Positions 15,591-24,841 of a DNA stretch of 35,114 nucleotides are shown here, piece after piece. The stretch comes from Terriglobia bacterium. GTDB lineage: Bacteria > Acidobacteriota > Terriglobia > UBA7540. The DNA is taken from the NCBI GenBank assembly GCA_020073545.1, contig JAIQEZ010000045.1:1-35114 (forward strand), read 5' to 3'. Position 1 is the stretch's first letter; each line of letters begins with the position of its first letter. The notes below the pieces were generated by a model. That model saw only the letters and a program-made list of their open reading frames with translations. It was not told where the DNA came from and searched no databases. A program made the translations under genes and the position numbers.

Positions 15591-17168
15591 TTACCAACGG
15601 TAATCCGCATTCATACGGAGTTTCCGGTTTGAGCCAAAAGAGTGTGCTCTCGGTCTCCCCGGGTCTTTACCTGCCAGGCTTTCTGAATACATAAGCAGGC
15701 CAGCTTCTGACCGACTGGGGTGAAACCGCACGAACACTCCTGCCCGTATTGCTCCGCTCTCATTGACCGTCAAAGCTCTCACTTCGGCGATCTGACCCGT
15801 CAGCACTTGACGGAGCTCCCAAATCCACCGCCTCTGTTCATTGGTCAGCTGGAAGGAACCAATCTGGCTCTCTACCCCGGTCGGTCCTTCCACAACCATG
15901 GCTCCCAGGCTGCCCCCGAACTTCCCCGCACCTTCAATGCAACGTGTGACTCTTACATCGAGGGTGTCATTCGCCTTGACCTTGAACCACTGGTCCACGG
16001 AATCCCGGTACTTCACGACCACGCCTTCGCTCCAAGGCAGGCCGCGGGGATCGTGGATGATGGCGCGATGGAACTCCACAGGGTCACCGCCTTCCGGCAT
16101 GGCCGGAACGACATGGAGATGCCTGTTGAACAGGCGGATCTCCGCGATCACGGCTTCATAGAGCTCACGCCGCTGTCCATAGGGCATCTGGCTGAGGTCC
16201 CTGCCGTTGAACTTTGCAATGTCCCAGGCGTAGAACTCGACCGGACCTCGCTCCTGCTGAATCCGGATGGACTTCTCGGGCAGGGCATTCAGGATTCCGC
16301 CCACGCGGGCGGCTCCGTCCGGATGGTGAAGCTCACCCCGCAACACGGTTCCTTCCTGCTCGGGGCCTGGGAAGAGCCTGCGGGCCAGCCACACGGGAGA
16401 GCGATTGCGGAGGTCTTCGATGGCCAGGAGCTTATCGTAGTAAGACTCTCCTTCCGGCCGATGGCTGCGATAAACAGCCCGCAGGTTGTGGATCGCCACA
16501 TTCGCGAGGCTGCCATCGTCTTTCCATTCGACGCTGACCGGGCGATCGGATTGGCGGAGGGTCTTGAGGAAATCTGGCGGTTCCAGGTGAATATCCGGTT
16601 TCGCGACCAGAACAGAATTGTCCTTCAGGCGGACAACCAGATACCGGTTCTTCTCGAAGGCTTGCCGGAAGGCATAGCGTCCCTTGAGGACACCGCTTGG
16701 AATGTTGACCTCAAAGGATTCCGTGTGTGGGTCAACTCCTTCGGCAACGAAGTCATAGTGGAAGCCTGCCTTCTCGGCATCGCGTTCGTGAACATTGATC
16801 TTGCCAAGCTGGCAGCTCCCACCGACCTTGATGACGCCCGTGCCGGAGTAGATCAGCCTCTTTTCACCCTTTCCGTAGCCTTCCTCGATGACCCCGTCGA
16901 AGTCATCCACAGAGTGAGGCCCATTCTCAACTGCCAGGGTTCTGGGCCGCTGATCGGTGGGCAGACCTTTCTTCAGGGTGAACTTGGCGTATTCCTTCCC
17001 GGTCCGCGGGCCTGCCAGCAGAGCGCCATCCACTGCTTTCTTCTGCAGGGCACGATTCAAGGCCAGTTGCCGGGTTCCGAGCGGCTGGGGCGTACCCAGA
17101 AGTTCCTTCGCCCTGCCGAGCGCAACTCCGAACAGCAGCCTTTCCCGAGTCGCTAAATCCTTGCTCAA
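15591..17168 (-). CDS. ATP-dependent DNA ligase with permuted LigD-type phosphoesterase-like domain
   Basis: A 525-residue enzyme. The ligase part has the nucleotidyl-lysine motif EWKDDGSLA (K216), motif III RGEL, motif IIIa EFYAWDIAKFNGRDL, motif IV SEGVVVKY and motif V WFKVKAN, followed by an OB fold with FGGSLGAMVV. Before it, residues about 55-190 resemble the LigD 3'-phosphoesterase domain, but in altered order: the DFDGVIEEGYGKG block (89-101) comes before the HYDF block (137-140), whereas LigD has HYDF first. The Arg that normally follows HYDF is replaced by Val. Start is a TTG overlapping the stop of the TonB receptor gene by 4 bases (TTGA), with only a weak AAGG upstream. No LigD polymerase domain is fused, but the island encodes a separate primase. 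Probably a nick- or break-sealing enzyme. Confidence 0.82.
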   Translation of the reverse strand: MSKDLATRERLLFGVALGRAKELLGTPQPLGTRQLALNRALQKKAVDGALLAGPRTGKEYAKFTLKKGLPTDQRPRTLAVENGPHSVDDFDGVIEEGYGKGEKRLIYSGTGVIKVGGSCQLGKINVHERDAEKAGFHYDFVAEGVDPHTESFEVNIPSGVLKGRYAFRQAFEKNRYLVVRLKDNSVLVAKPDIHLEPPDFLKTLRQSDRPVSVEWKDDGSLANVAIHNLRAVYRSHRPEGESYYDKLLAIEDLRNRSPVWLARRLFPGPEQEGTVLRGELHHPDGAARVGGILNALPEKSIRIQQERGPVEFYAWDIAKFNGRDLSQMPYGQRRELYEAVIAEIRLFNRHLHVVPAMPEGGDPVEFHRAIIHDPRGLPWSEGVVVKYRDSVDQWFKVKANDTLDVRVTRCIEGAGKFGGSLGAMVVEGPTGVESQIGSFQLTNEQRRWIWELRQVLTGQIAEVRALTVNESGAIRAGVFVRFHPSRSEAGLLMYSESLAGKDPGRPRAHSFGSNRKLRMNADYRW

Positions 17169-20100
17169 AAATGAACCTTCGCAGCGAACTCGAAGTCGCG
17201 CGGGTTGCCCGCGCTCGTAATCGTACCAAATGCCGCGGAACCGAAGCTGCCATTAGGATCGCTGAGCGGCGGCGTATTCGTGACGTTGAATACCTCGGCT
17301 CGAAACTCGAGGTTAACTCTTTCGGTGATTCGGAAGACTTTCCCTAGCATCAAGTCCGCATTCTGCAGGGCGGGTCCGCGCACCGGGTTGCGCGAGCTGG
17401 TCCCGATGGTAAACTGCGGCGCCGCCGTGAATGCCGCCCGGTTGAACCACTGTGCGATGGAGCGATTTGCGAAGTCGTTGGGATTGCTGATCCGGTTTGG
17501 GCGCTGTGTTCCGAATCCCAGATTAGAGTTGGAATTCGTGGCTTGAGAAATTGCGACCCGATCTCCTGCCTGGACACGAACCAGGCCGGAAATCTCCCAC
17601 CCGGAGATTTTCCAGATCTTCGGGATCTGGTACACCCACCCTGATGAGAAAACGTGCGGGATATCTCCCTGAGAAAAATCTCTTTCGAGTTTCAGATTGT
17701 TCGCGTCCGCGACGCCTGTGTTCAGTATAGGTCCAGTAAAGATGGTTTGCGAAAAGACACTCGAAGCGCTGTCCATCAGCTTGGACCACGTATAGGCAAA
17801 ACTGAAGGTCAGACCTTTCGAAAGGCGCTTCTCCAGCTTGGCCGCCAACGCGTTGTAACTGGAATTGCCGATATTGTCCCGAAACAAAGCGACCGTCGTG
17901 AATCGTGGAAATGGCCGCAACAATTGTTGCTGGGTGATTGTCGCACCACCAAGCGAGGACGACGCTGGAATCTGTCCAAAGAACGGGTTGGACACACGTT
18001 GCAGCAACTGCGATCCGAGCGAGAGATAATGGTCCGGAAGTTGATTGATGTTGGGGTCGGGAATGCCGAGGTTGGTGTTCTTGGAGCCCAGGTATCCCAC
18101 TTCCACATTGAGGTTCTTCCCGATCGTCTTCTGCACCGTAAGGTTCCATTGCTGGGAATAACCTGAAGCATGGTTTCGGTCCGTACCGAAGACGCCCTGT
18201 CCGAGTCCCGAGTTCGGATTCGGGGCCGCGACTTGCACGGTGGGGCCGCTGGCAAGCACGAAAGCTGGATGGATGTTGTCCTGTGACCGCTGTCCCACCG
18301 TCTGGACGAATGGAAACTGTGGCAGCGTGAACGGCGTCGTGATTCCACTTTGTTCGAACCAGATCATCCCATACCCCGCGCGAACTGCCCAGGAATTGCC
18401 GAGGCGGTAGGCCAATCCCGCACGAGGGCCGAAATCACAGCAGTCAAGATTGCGCGACGTACGCGGAAAATCCAGCACTTGCATTTGCAGGTTGAAGACA
18501 GCTCCCTGATTGTGGACCTCGGTCGATGGAAAGTTGAGGGTGTAGCGCGTCCCGAGGCTCAGCGAGAGCCGATCCGAAACTTTCCAGTCATCAACGACAA
18601 AAAACTCCGCGATGTGAGCGCGCTCCTGCAAAATCTGTTTCTGAATGTCGATCGTAAAAGAGTTCACATAGCCCAACAGCAGCGACGCCACCGCGTTCCC
18701 GGTGCCGGACGTGTTAAAAGTAAAACTGCCTGTAGGATTCGGAGGATTCAGCACGTCAAGCGCCTCGCGCCTGATGTCCGTTCCGAACTTGATCGTGTGC
18801 CTTCCGCGCACCATCGTGAATGTGTCCAGATACTCGGTAATCGATGTCGTGAAATTGCTGTTCGCTCCCGACGTGGGCCCGATCTGCTGAAAACCGGCAA
18901 CCGAGAAGATTGGCAAAACAGATGAGAAGGAGGTATCTGGAAGCCCCGCCACGGTGACGCCGCCGTTTTGCAATGATTTCTGATGCAAATCACGTCTGGT
19001 GTACCCGAATCGTGCCTGGTTCAACATCGTCGGCGACACGCTCCACTCGTAGGCCGCTGCGATGCCATCGCCTCGCGTAACTGCATGACCTGTGACTCCC
19101 GAGGTGATGCTCCCGCTTCCATCCGGCAACGGGGTGACCGGCGTGTCCTCGTCGCGAAAATACGAATAGCGCCCGAAAATACGATGATTGGAGCCAAGAT
19201 AGCGATCGATTCTAGTGTCGAACTGGTGCTGCCCATCCGGCTCTACCCCCGTGCGCGAGAAATTGTTTGCGGCTCTTGAGGTTGTCGGCGCTGGATAGTG
19301 CTGTAGTACTTGCTGTGCGACCAAATCAACTTTGTTCGCAGGTATGGTCGTAAACGATTGGCCGCTCACGGGATCGGTGACTGGCGTCGTGAAGATCCCT
19401 TGGCGCTGGGCAAGCGTGGGCACCGTGCTAATGCGAGTGACCGCGGTGCGCAGGCGAGAGCCTTGCCAGTCGGTAAAGAAGAAGGTTTTGCCTTTTTGAA
19501 TCGGCCCACCCAACGTGAAACCGTACTGATTGCGCCGGAATTCCGGCCTTGGACCAGGGGGCGCGAAGAGGTTCCTGGCGTTCAGGACCTCGTTCCGGAA
19601 GAACTCGAAGAGTGAGCCGTGCAGCGCGTTGCCGCCTGACTTGCTGTTGACCATGATCGTCCCGCCGTTGGAACGCCCGTATTCCGGGGAATATGCGTTG
19701 ATATTCAGACGGAACTCTTCGATCCCATCAATAATCGGAAAGAAGACCACCTGACCAGGCTCTGGTTGTAGTACGCTGATGCCGTCGTAAAGGTATTCGT
19801 TCGTCCGCGGGCGGCTGCCGTTAATCCGGGGGAGCACGGAGCCGCCGCCGGGAAGCGCCACTCCGGGCGATAGCGTGACCAGGGAGATGAAGTTGCGCCC
19901 GTCGAGCGGAAGATTAACGATCTTGGTCTGATCGACGTTGTGGCTGACCTCGCCCGTGGCGGTTTGCAGGAGCGGCGCTTCCGCAGTCACGTCTACGGAT
20001 TGTGCCTGTTCGCCCACTCTGACCTGGACGTCCAATTCGGTATGATCCGCAATGCGCAGAGTAATTCCAGACTGCCGGTAGGTGCGGAATCCAGGTTGCT

Positions 20101-20386
20101 CCACGGTCAGCACGTATTCGCCCGCTGGCAATCCGAGCAGGTGATACTCCCCGCGCCCGTCGGACGTCGCCACGAATCTCACGGAGGTAGCCTGTTCTTC
20201 GGCTTGCACCTTCGCGTTCGGCACAGGGAGGTTCGAAGGATCGGTGATGGTGCCGAACAGTTCTGTCTTCCCCGCCTGGCCAAAGCAGTACGTTCCCGGG
20301 AGAAACAGGGTCAATATGGACAGACCGAGGATCAACCTTCGGTTGGGAAGAGAATGCCCGCGATGGGGCAGGCGGATACAAAGCAT
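17165..20386 (-). CDS. TonB-dependent receptor with CarboxypepD_reg domain (Oar-like)
   Basis: A 1073-residue outer-membrane receptor. The ATG at 20386 gives a proper signal peptide (basic start, LILGLSILTLFLPGTYCFGQA) and is preceded by GGAG. Residues about 38-120 form the carboxypeptidase-regulatory-like beta sandwich (GTITDPSNLPVPNAKV...GEYHLLGLPAGEY). A plug domain follows (LPLDGRNFISLVTLSPGVALPG, YLYDGISVLQ), then a beta barrel with many aromatic-terminated strands, ending in AKVHF with C-terminal Phe as expected for outer-membrane proteins. This architecture is strongly expanded in Acidobacteriota. It is divergent from an XRE regulator with a ligand-binding domain, which probably controls it. 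The substrate cannot be read from the sequence. Confidence 0.92.
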   Translation of the reverse strand: MLCIRLPHRGHSLPNRRLILGLSILTLFLPGTYCFGQAGKTELFGTITDPSNLPVPNAKVQAEEQATSVRFVATSDGRGEYHLLGLPAGEYVLTVEQPGFRTYRQSGITLRIADHTELDVQVRVGEQAQSVDVTAEAPLLQTATGEVSHNVDQTKIVNLPLDGRNFISLVTLSPGVALPGGGSVLPRINGSRPRTNEYLYDGISVLQPEPGQVVFFPIIDGIEEFRLNINAYSPEYGRSNGGTIMVNSKSGGNALHGSLFEFFRNEVLNARNLFAPPGPRPEFRRNQYGFTLGGPIQKGKTFFFTDWQGSRLRTAVTRISTVPTLAQRQGIFTTPVTDPVSGQSFTTIPANKVDLVAQQVLQHYPAPTTSRAANNFSRTGVEPDGQHQFDTRIDRYLGSNHRIFGRYSYFRDEDTPVTPLPDGSGSITSGVTGHAVTRGDGIAAAYEWSVSPTMLNQARFGYTRRDLHQKSLQNGGVTVAGLPDTSFSSVLPIFSVAGFQQIGPTSGANSNFTTSITEYLDTFTMVRGRHTIKFGTDIRREALDVLNPPNPTGSFTFNTSGTGNAVASLLLGYVNSFTIDIQKQILQERAHIAEFFVVDDWKVSDRLSLSLGTRYTLNFPSTEVHNQGAVFNLQMQVLDFPRTSRNLDCCDFGPRAGLAYRLGNSWAVRAGYGMIWFEQSGITTPFTLPQFPFVQTVGQRSQDNIHPAFVLASGPTVQVAAPNPNSGLGQGVFGTDRNHASGYSQQWNLTVQKTIGKNLNVEVGYLGSKNTNLGIPDPNINQLPDHYLSLGSQLLQRVSNPFFGQIPASSSLGGATITQQQLLRPFPRFTTVALFRDNIGNSSYNALAAKLEKRLSKGLTFSFAYTWSKLMDSASSVFSQTIFTGPILNTGVADANNLKLERDFSQGDIPHVFSSGWVYQIPKIWKISGWEISGLVRVQAGDRVAISQATNSNSNLGFGTQRPNRISNPNDFANRSIAQWFNRAAFTAAPQFTIGTSSRNPVRGPALQNADLMLGKVFRITERVNLEFRAEVFNVTNTPPLSDPNGSFGSAAFGTITSAGNPRDFEFAAKVHF

Positions 20387-20466
20387 CGGCTCAATACTCC
20401 TTGCTCTTTTTAAGGGATATAGTAATCTATAAACGACGACACAATATATATCCGACGGCGGAATAA
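20387..20466. promoter_or_regulatory. Divergent promoter region with inverted repeat
   Basis: An 80-bp, unusually AT-rich spacer between the TonB receptor and the XRE regulator genes. It holds the inverted repeat GGATATA (20415-20421) and TATATCC (20447-20453), centres 32 bp apart, about three helical turns, which fits a dimeric or tetrameric regulator on one DNA face. TATA-like -10 boxes occur on both strands. It is the natural site for autoregulation by the regulator. Confidence 0.5.
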
Positions 20467-21582
20467 ATGCAAATCCAAAATAGATTGGCGGAAATGCGGC
20501 ACAAGCGAGGGATCTCAGCGACCGCGCTGGCAAAGCAAGTGGATGTGCGGCGGCAGACGATCTATGCAATTGAAGCGGGAACCTATATTCCGAACACCTT
20601 GGTTTCCCTTCGTCTTGCCCATGTGCTGGACGTTAAGGTGGAAGACCTTTTTTGTTTTGACGAGAAGCCATCTGCACCGCAAACCGTTCGGGATGTCGAG
20701 CTGCTTTCATCGGATGAATCGTTGCAGCCCGGTCAGCCTGTGCGTCTGTGCCGCGTCGGAAAGAGGATGTTGGGAGTTCCATCTCGTCCTCTTCCTGTAA
20801 CTCTCCCATTAGCCGACGGCGTCTATATAAAAGCCAGCGGAGCGCAGAGAGCAACAGTTCACTCCTTTGAAGCAGAAGATGACTCATCCAAGCGCCTGTT
20901 GATCGCCGGGTGCGACCCGGCTGTGTCCATCCTGGGCCGGTTCGTGGCGAAGGAGGCGGACATAGAGCTAATTGCCGCCATTTGTTGCAGCCTTCAGGCA
21001 ATCAAATGGCTCAAAGATGGCAAAGTTCATATTGCAGGTTCGCATCTGATTGATCAAAAAACCGGCGAATCAAATGTACCGATCGTGAAGAAACTGCTTC
21101 CAGACGGTGGGTACAAGATCATCACCTTCGCTCAGTGGGAACAGGGGTTGGTCGTCGCAAAGGGAAATCCTAAGGAAATCAGAGAAGTTGCCGATCTTTC
21201 GCGGAAGAACGTCAAGTTGGTGAATCGGGAGAAAGGTTCCGGCAGCAGATTTCTCCTCGACGAAATGCTGGACAAAGGCGGGATCGAAGCCCCCAGGGTC
21301 CTCGGTTATAACCAGATTGCCCTCGGTCACATTCCTGCAGCATGGCATATCTATTCAGGTCAAGCTGATTGCTGTATGGCGACTCGCGCTGCAGCGCGGA
21401 CGTTTGGCCTGGATTTTATTCCCCTCAAGACAGAACGGTACGACTTTATTCTCCGGGATCGCTTTTTCGAACTGCGGCCGGTCCAAGTTCTGTTGGATGT
21501 CCTCAACCGATCTGCGTTCCAGCGTGAATTAGAGGCACTGGGAAATTACGACATGACCCAAACCGGTCGAGTCCTGGTTTAG
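20467..21582 (+). CDS. XRE-family regulator with PBP-like ligand domain
   Basis: A 371-residue transcription factor. Residues about 5-62 are a Cro/CI-type helix-turn-helix (AEMRHKRGISATALAKQVDV, then RQTIYAIEAGTYIP). Residues about 70-130 are a linker with beta character. Residues about 140-345 match the PBP_like domain related to molybdate/tungstate-type periplasmic binding proteins: LLIAGCDPAVSIL, the helix ELIAAICCSLQAIKWLKDGKVHIAGSH, KNVKLVNREKGSGSRFLLDE, and GYNQIALGHIPAAWHIYSG with QADCCMATRAAA. The protein therefore probably senses a small anion such as an oxyanion in the cytoplasm (inference). It is divergent from the TonB receptor with 80 bp between start codons, the usual arrangement of a local regulator and its target. 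Confidence 0.85.
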   Translation: MQIQNRLAEMRHKRGISATALAKQVDVRRQTIYAIEAGTYIPNTLVSLRLAHVLDVKVEDLFCFDEKPSAPQTVRDVELLSSDESLQPGQPVRLCRVGKRMLGVPSRPLPVTLPLADGVYIKASGAQRATVHSFEAEDDSSKRLLIAGCDPAVSILGRFVAKEADIELIAAICCSLQAIKWLKDGKVHIAGSHLIDQKTGESNVPIVKKLLPDGGYKIITFAQWEQGLVVAKGNPKEIREVADLSRKNVKLVNREKGSGSRFLLDEMLDKGGIEAPRVLGYNQIALGHIPAAWHIYSGQADCCMATRAAARTFGLDFIPLKTERYDFILRDRFFELRPVQVLLDVLNRSAFQRELEALGNYDMTQTGRVLV

Positions 21583-22373
21583 ACCTGCCCAGAAGAGACT
21601 GGCTTTATCACGCAAACTCAAATCACCGCCAAATTGTGGTTTGGACCAAAGTGCTTTTGAGCTTCAACATCATGAGATCTCTATCAAGATAGGCGAGGGC
21701 CGGCTTTCTGGTCTGCTTTCTGCTTGCCGGGACCGCCTGCAACCAGGGCGCTCCACAGTGAGCAGCTGCCAGGACGGAAATAACCAGCGCGGCTGATTAC
21801 CCGCGCTAAACGCCGCATCAGTCTTGACCGAATACCAATAATTCCCGGCTTGTCGCTAGCCTTGATCGAAAATGCCTCGGCGGAGATATGTCGGGAGGGG
21901 GCAGGATGCTGGGCCGAGGCGTTTTCGATAAGGAGACTAGAAGGAAGCCGTTGGCGCTTGCGGCGGACGCGGCGGCTATGGAGTTTGAATTGTAAGCCCT
22001 TCGGTCAAAAGGAGTTGGTAGCTCTCGGTTAACGGCAAGCACGCCAGCGTCCTGGACGGCCGAAGAGGTTCCATAACGGCCCTGATCCTATCGCCGTGCG
22101 AAACGGAGTGCAAGGTTATCTCTCTCGGTCGGACGAGGAGTCGCGCGAGTAGGCACGCGCAGCGTCCGCCGCACCGGCTTCGTTCTAGTCGCCCACTCGG
22201 AAAGTACTCTCCGGTTGCTCGCGGAGGAATTTATTCGCTCGCCTCACTGCAACAAGCAGCCGCTCAAATATTTCTGGCTCGGTAAATGGTTCAGCCTGGT
22301 AGGAGCATGTGTGGGATTAGCTAAGCCGAGGCGCTTGGCGGTTGAGAGGTCGCGCGGCTGCTGCTTAAGGTGC
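21583..22373. other. Non-coding or decayed region
   Basis: About 800 bp after the regulator gene with no supported gene. Frames are short and interrupted and none gives a recognisable protein. It contains a 17-bp inverted repeat (listed separately) and leads into an insertion-sequence remnant, so it is probably decayed mobile DNA. Confidence 0.5.
21865..21929. repeat. 17-bp inverted repeat with 31-bp loop
   Basis: ATCGAAAATGCCTCGGC at 21865-21881 pairs with GCCGAGGCGTTTTCGAT at 21913-21929, 16 of 17 bases being complementary and the odd one allowing a wobble pair in RNA. The loop is G-rich. No gene overlaps it. It could be a folded RNA, a terminator of the regulator gene lacking a T-run, or a mobile-element end. 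Confidence 0.45.
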
Positions 22374-22590
22374 TTGAATGGCGAGATCTTCGACAGCGTG
22401 GTTGAGGCGAAGGTGTTGATCGAGCGCTGGCGAAGGGAGTACAACCAGGTGCGGCCGCACAGCGCGCTGGGGTACCGGGCGCCGGCGCCGGAAGCAATCC
22501 TGTCGTTGCCCCCGGGTTCCGCTCCACCCGGGGGCAACGGCGTACGGACTAACTTAGAAAGTGGTACAACAATTGGGGGTAGGTCATGTG
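22374..22590 (+). mobile_element. IS3-family transposase C-terminal remnant and IS end
   Basis: The frame reads LNGEIFDSVVEAKVLIERWR followed by REYNQVRPHSALGYRAPAPEA, the classic end of the integrase core (rve) of IS3-family transposases, including the catalytic-region spacing N-x-x-R-P-H-S-x-L-G-Y. Everything upstream of LNGEIF is missing. Near 22563-22586 the sequence GGTACAACAATTGGGGGTAGG resembles the right end of such elements. The remnant lies directly at the 3' end of the GH31 gene. Confidence 0.75.
22504..22539. terminator. 14-bp perfect GC-rich hairpin in the IS remnant
   Basis: CGTTGCCCCCGGGT (22504-22517) and ACCCGGGGGCAACG (22526-22539) are perfect complements around an 8-nt loop. 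It is a very stable stem that could stop transcription entering or leaving the element, although no T-run follows on either strand. Confidence 0.5.
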
Positions 22591-22603
22591 TGCTAGCGCC
22601 ATC

Positions 22604-24715
22604 CTATTCCTCGTACAGTTTCTGGAAAAGCTTAACCAAAGTGGGGTTGTCTCCGCGCACGTACACTGGGATATGTTCGATAGGCGCATCGGCCTTGATG
22701 ACCTGCCCACCTGCGATTTTCTTTCCGGTCCATGCATCTGTCCAGTCGGTACCCGCAGGAAGGTAAACATCGCGGCTGCGTGCCTCGTATTTTGTTATCG
22801 GAGCCACCAGCAGATCCGGGCCGAAAAGGAACTGATCTTCTATTTCCGCTGTCTTTGGGTCACTCGCAAAGTCAAAAAATACAGGCCGCATCGGCGGAAG
22901 ACCTTTATGAGAAGCCAGTTTCATCTGCTCCATGACGTAAGGACGCAGGCGCTCCCTGAGAATGATCGCGGCCCGGATATGGGGATAGGTATTGCCGCCA
23001 ATCGTCCACGCTTCGTTGTTGGGCCGATTGCCATGAGTACGAAAAATAGGGGTAAAAACACCATACTGGTACCAGCGGATCATCAGCTCATGAAAACGGG
23101 GGCTCGTGTTGTCCTGGGTTACAAAACCACCGATTTCGCTGGCTCCCCAGGGGATCCCGCTCATTGCAAGGTTGAGTCCCGCTTTCATGTATTCTTCCAG
23201 ATGCTCAAACGACGAAAGAATATCATGGGCGGCGGGGGCGGCCCCATAACGCTGACTGCCTGCCCAGGAACTGCGGCAGATTGTCACTACTTCTTTCTCG
23301 CCGGCCGCAACCAATCCTTCATAGATATTCTTCTGATGGGCTACAGGAAAGTAGCAATGAGCCTCTGTGGCAGGACCAATATGATAGAGAATCTGATCGT
23401 AATCCTGGATCTCATGGAAGTCATCGCAGGGGTCCAGCCAGAAGGTGCGTATGCCCAGATCAAAATAGTTTTGCTTCCACTTGCTCCAGAGATATTTAGC
23501 AGCTTCCGGATTTGTCGGGTCGTACTGGCGTGCCCCAGCACCCAGGAAGCTGGCACCAGGGATGGTATCCCTGCTGCCATCGATGGCTGAAGTTTTGTAA
23601 TACGTAAACATATTATGATCTCGCATGTACGCAAAATTTTCACTTTCCGGAGCTACCAGGATCCATGGCGAAATCATGATTCTCACACCCATCTCGTTCA
23701 TTTCCTTGACCATAGCCTTGGGGTCAGGCCAGAACTTCGGATCCAGCCTCCAATTGCCGGCGACATCCCAGTGGAGGAAATCAATGACGAGGACCGACAA
23801 CGGAAGATCGCGCCGCTTAAATTCCCGTGCTACGTCGAGAAATTCTTCCTGTGTTTTGTACCGGAGCTTGCACTGCCAGAGCCCTGACGCCCAGTAAGGA
23901 AATTCCGGCGCGTGACCCGTAATGTCGGCGTAGTGCTCCAGTATCTCGGCATAAGAATCTCCTGCCGTAATATAGAAATCCAGCTGGCGGCAGCCATAGG
24001 AGATCCAGCGGGTCCTGTTATTTCCAAACTCGACTCTGCCCAGCGATGGATTGTTCCAGAGGAATCCGTACCCCTCGCTTGAAACCACAAAAGGGACGAC
24101 GTGCTTGACATGCCGTTGATAGAGATCGATCACCGAGCCCTTCAAATTGACTCTTCCGGTAGCATTGAGGCCCATTCCGTAAAAGCGTTCACCATCACGT
24201 GGCGCCAGATGCAGTTCGGAGTGAAAGAGACCATCGCCTAACGGCTTGAAAGTACGTGTGCCGGGATTGTGAGCGTGCACAGCATAATCATATTCACTCA
24301 AGATTAGGACCTTTTTGTCGCCGGTATGCTTGAAAAACTGCAAGTGCCCGCTCTGGGTAAAAATATCGTGGATCTGAGCCGAGATCTTCCCGTTTCTGAT
24401 GGTGGCTTTCTCCGGAGTGATTTCAATTTTCCCTCTGGTTCCGGCAGGAATATCCAAGGCCCAATCCGAAGTCTGACGGCCTCCCCGGGGAACTACGCGC
24501 ACACGAAGACCGTCCGCCCCCCATGCTTCAATCGTGACAGTCTGGCCCTGATGACTGTAAATAAGTCTGTCGTCCTCAATTCTAGACCTGACGTCCATTC
24601 CATCATGCCCTGGTGCTGCCAGGACAGAAACACACACCGTCATCATCACCTTGAAGCATGACAGAAGGTATTTCGTGAATGATTTCTTCATGCGAACCAC
24701 TTTTTCCCGACTCAT
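22604..24715 (-). CDS. Secreted glycoside hydrolase family 31
   Basis: A 703-residue enzyme with an N-terminal signal sequence (KKSFTKYLLSCFKVMMTVCVS). It has the GH31 N-terminal beta domain (FYGMGLNATGRVNLKG), barrel start WASGLWQCKLRYKTQEEF, nucleophile segment GIRTFWLDPCDDFHE (D428), acid/base segment RSSWAGSQRYGAAPAAHD (D498), the RTHG element and C-terminal FLFGPDLLVAPI. Family members act on alpha-linked glucose, xylose or related sugars. The segment after the nucleophile, usually N-E-P or similar, is C-D-D here, and the residues before the acid/base Asp differ from the common W-S-G-D, so substrate range may be shifted. Ribosome site AGGAGG precedes the ATG by 4-5 bp. It is in the carbohydrate block with a RhaT-like transporter. 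Confidence 0.9.
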   Translation of the reverse strand: MSREKVVRMKKSFTKYLLSCFKVMMTVCVSVLAAPGHDGMDVRSRIEDDRLIYSHQGQTVTIEAWGADGLRVRVVPRGGRQTSDWALDIPAGTRGKIEITPEKATIRNGKISAQIHDIFTQSGHLQFFKHTGDKKVLILSEYDYAVHAHNPGTRTFKPLGDGLFHSELHLAPRDGERFYGMGLNATGRVNLKGSVIDLYQRHVKHVVPFVVSSEGYGFLWNNPSLGRVEFGNNRTRWISYGCRQLDFYITAGDSYAEILEHYADITGHAPEFPYWASGLWQCKLRYKTQEEFLDVAREFKRRDLPLSVLVIDFLHWDVAGNWRLDPKFWPDPKAMVKEMNEMGVRIMISPWILVAPESENFAYMRDHNMFTYYKTSAIDGSRDTIPGASFLGAGARQYDPTNPEAAKYLWSKWKQNYFDLGIRTFWLDPCDDFHEIQDYDQILYHIGPATEAHCYFPVAHQKNIYEGLVAAGEKEVVTICRSSWAGSQRYGAAPAAHDILSSFEHLEEYMKAGLNLAMSGIPWGASEIGGFVTQDNTSPRFHELMIRWYQYGVFTPIFRTHGNRPNNEAWTIGGNTYPHIRAAIILRERLRPYVMEQMKLASHKGLPPMRPVFFDFASDPKTAEIEDQFLFGPDLLVAPITKYEARSRDVYLPAGTDWTDAWTGKKIAGGQVIKADAPIEHIPVYVRGDNPTLVKLFQKLYEE

Positions 24716-24841
24716 GGTTCCTCCTATTCCCCCAGCATTCGGACTTGCGAGGCCCCCTTGCCGCGAGCAAGCATCATCGGGCTGAGGGCCTGACGTTACG
24801 GAACTGAGCGATGCCTTCGTTCACGAATAAACCGTCTGGAC

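Noticed and set aside
15720-17156. 478-codon plus-strand frame
   Set aside because: Antisense shadow of the ligase gene, whose catalytic motifs are intact on the other strand.
22586-23590. 334-codon plus-strand frame
   Set aside because: Antisense to the well-supported GH31 gene and without domain signals.
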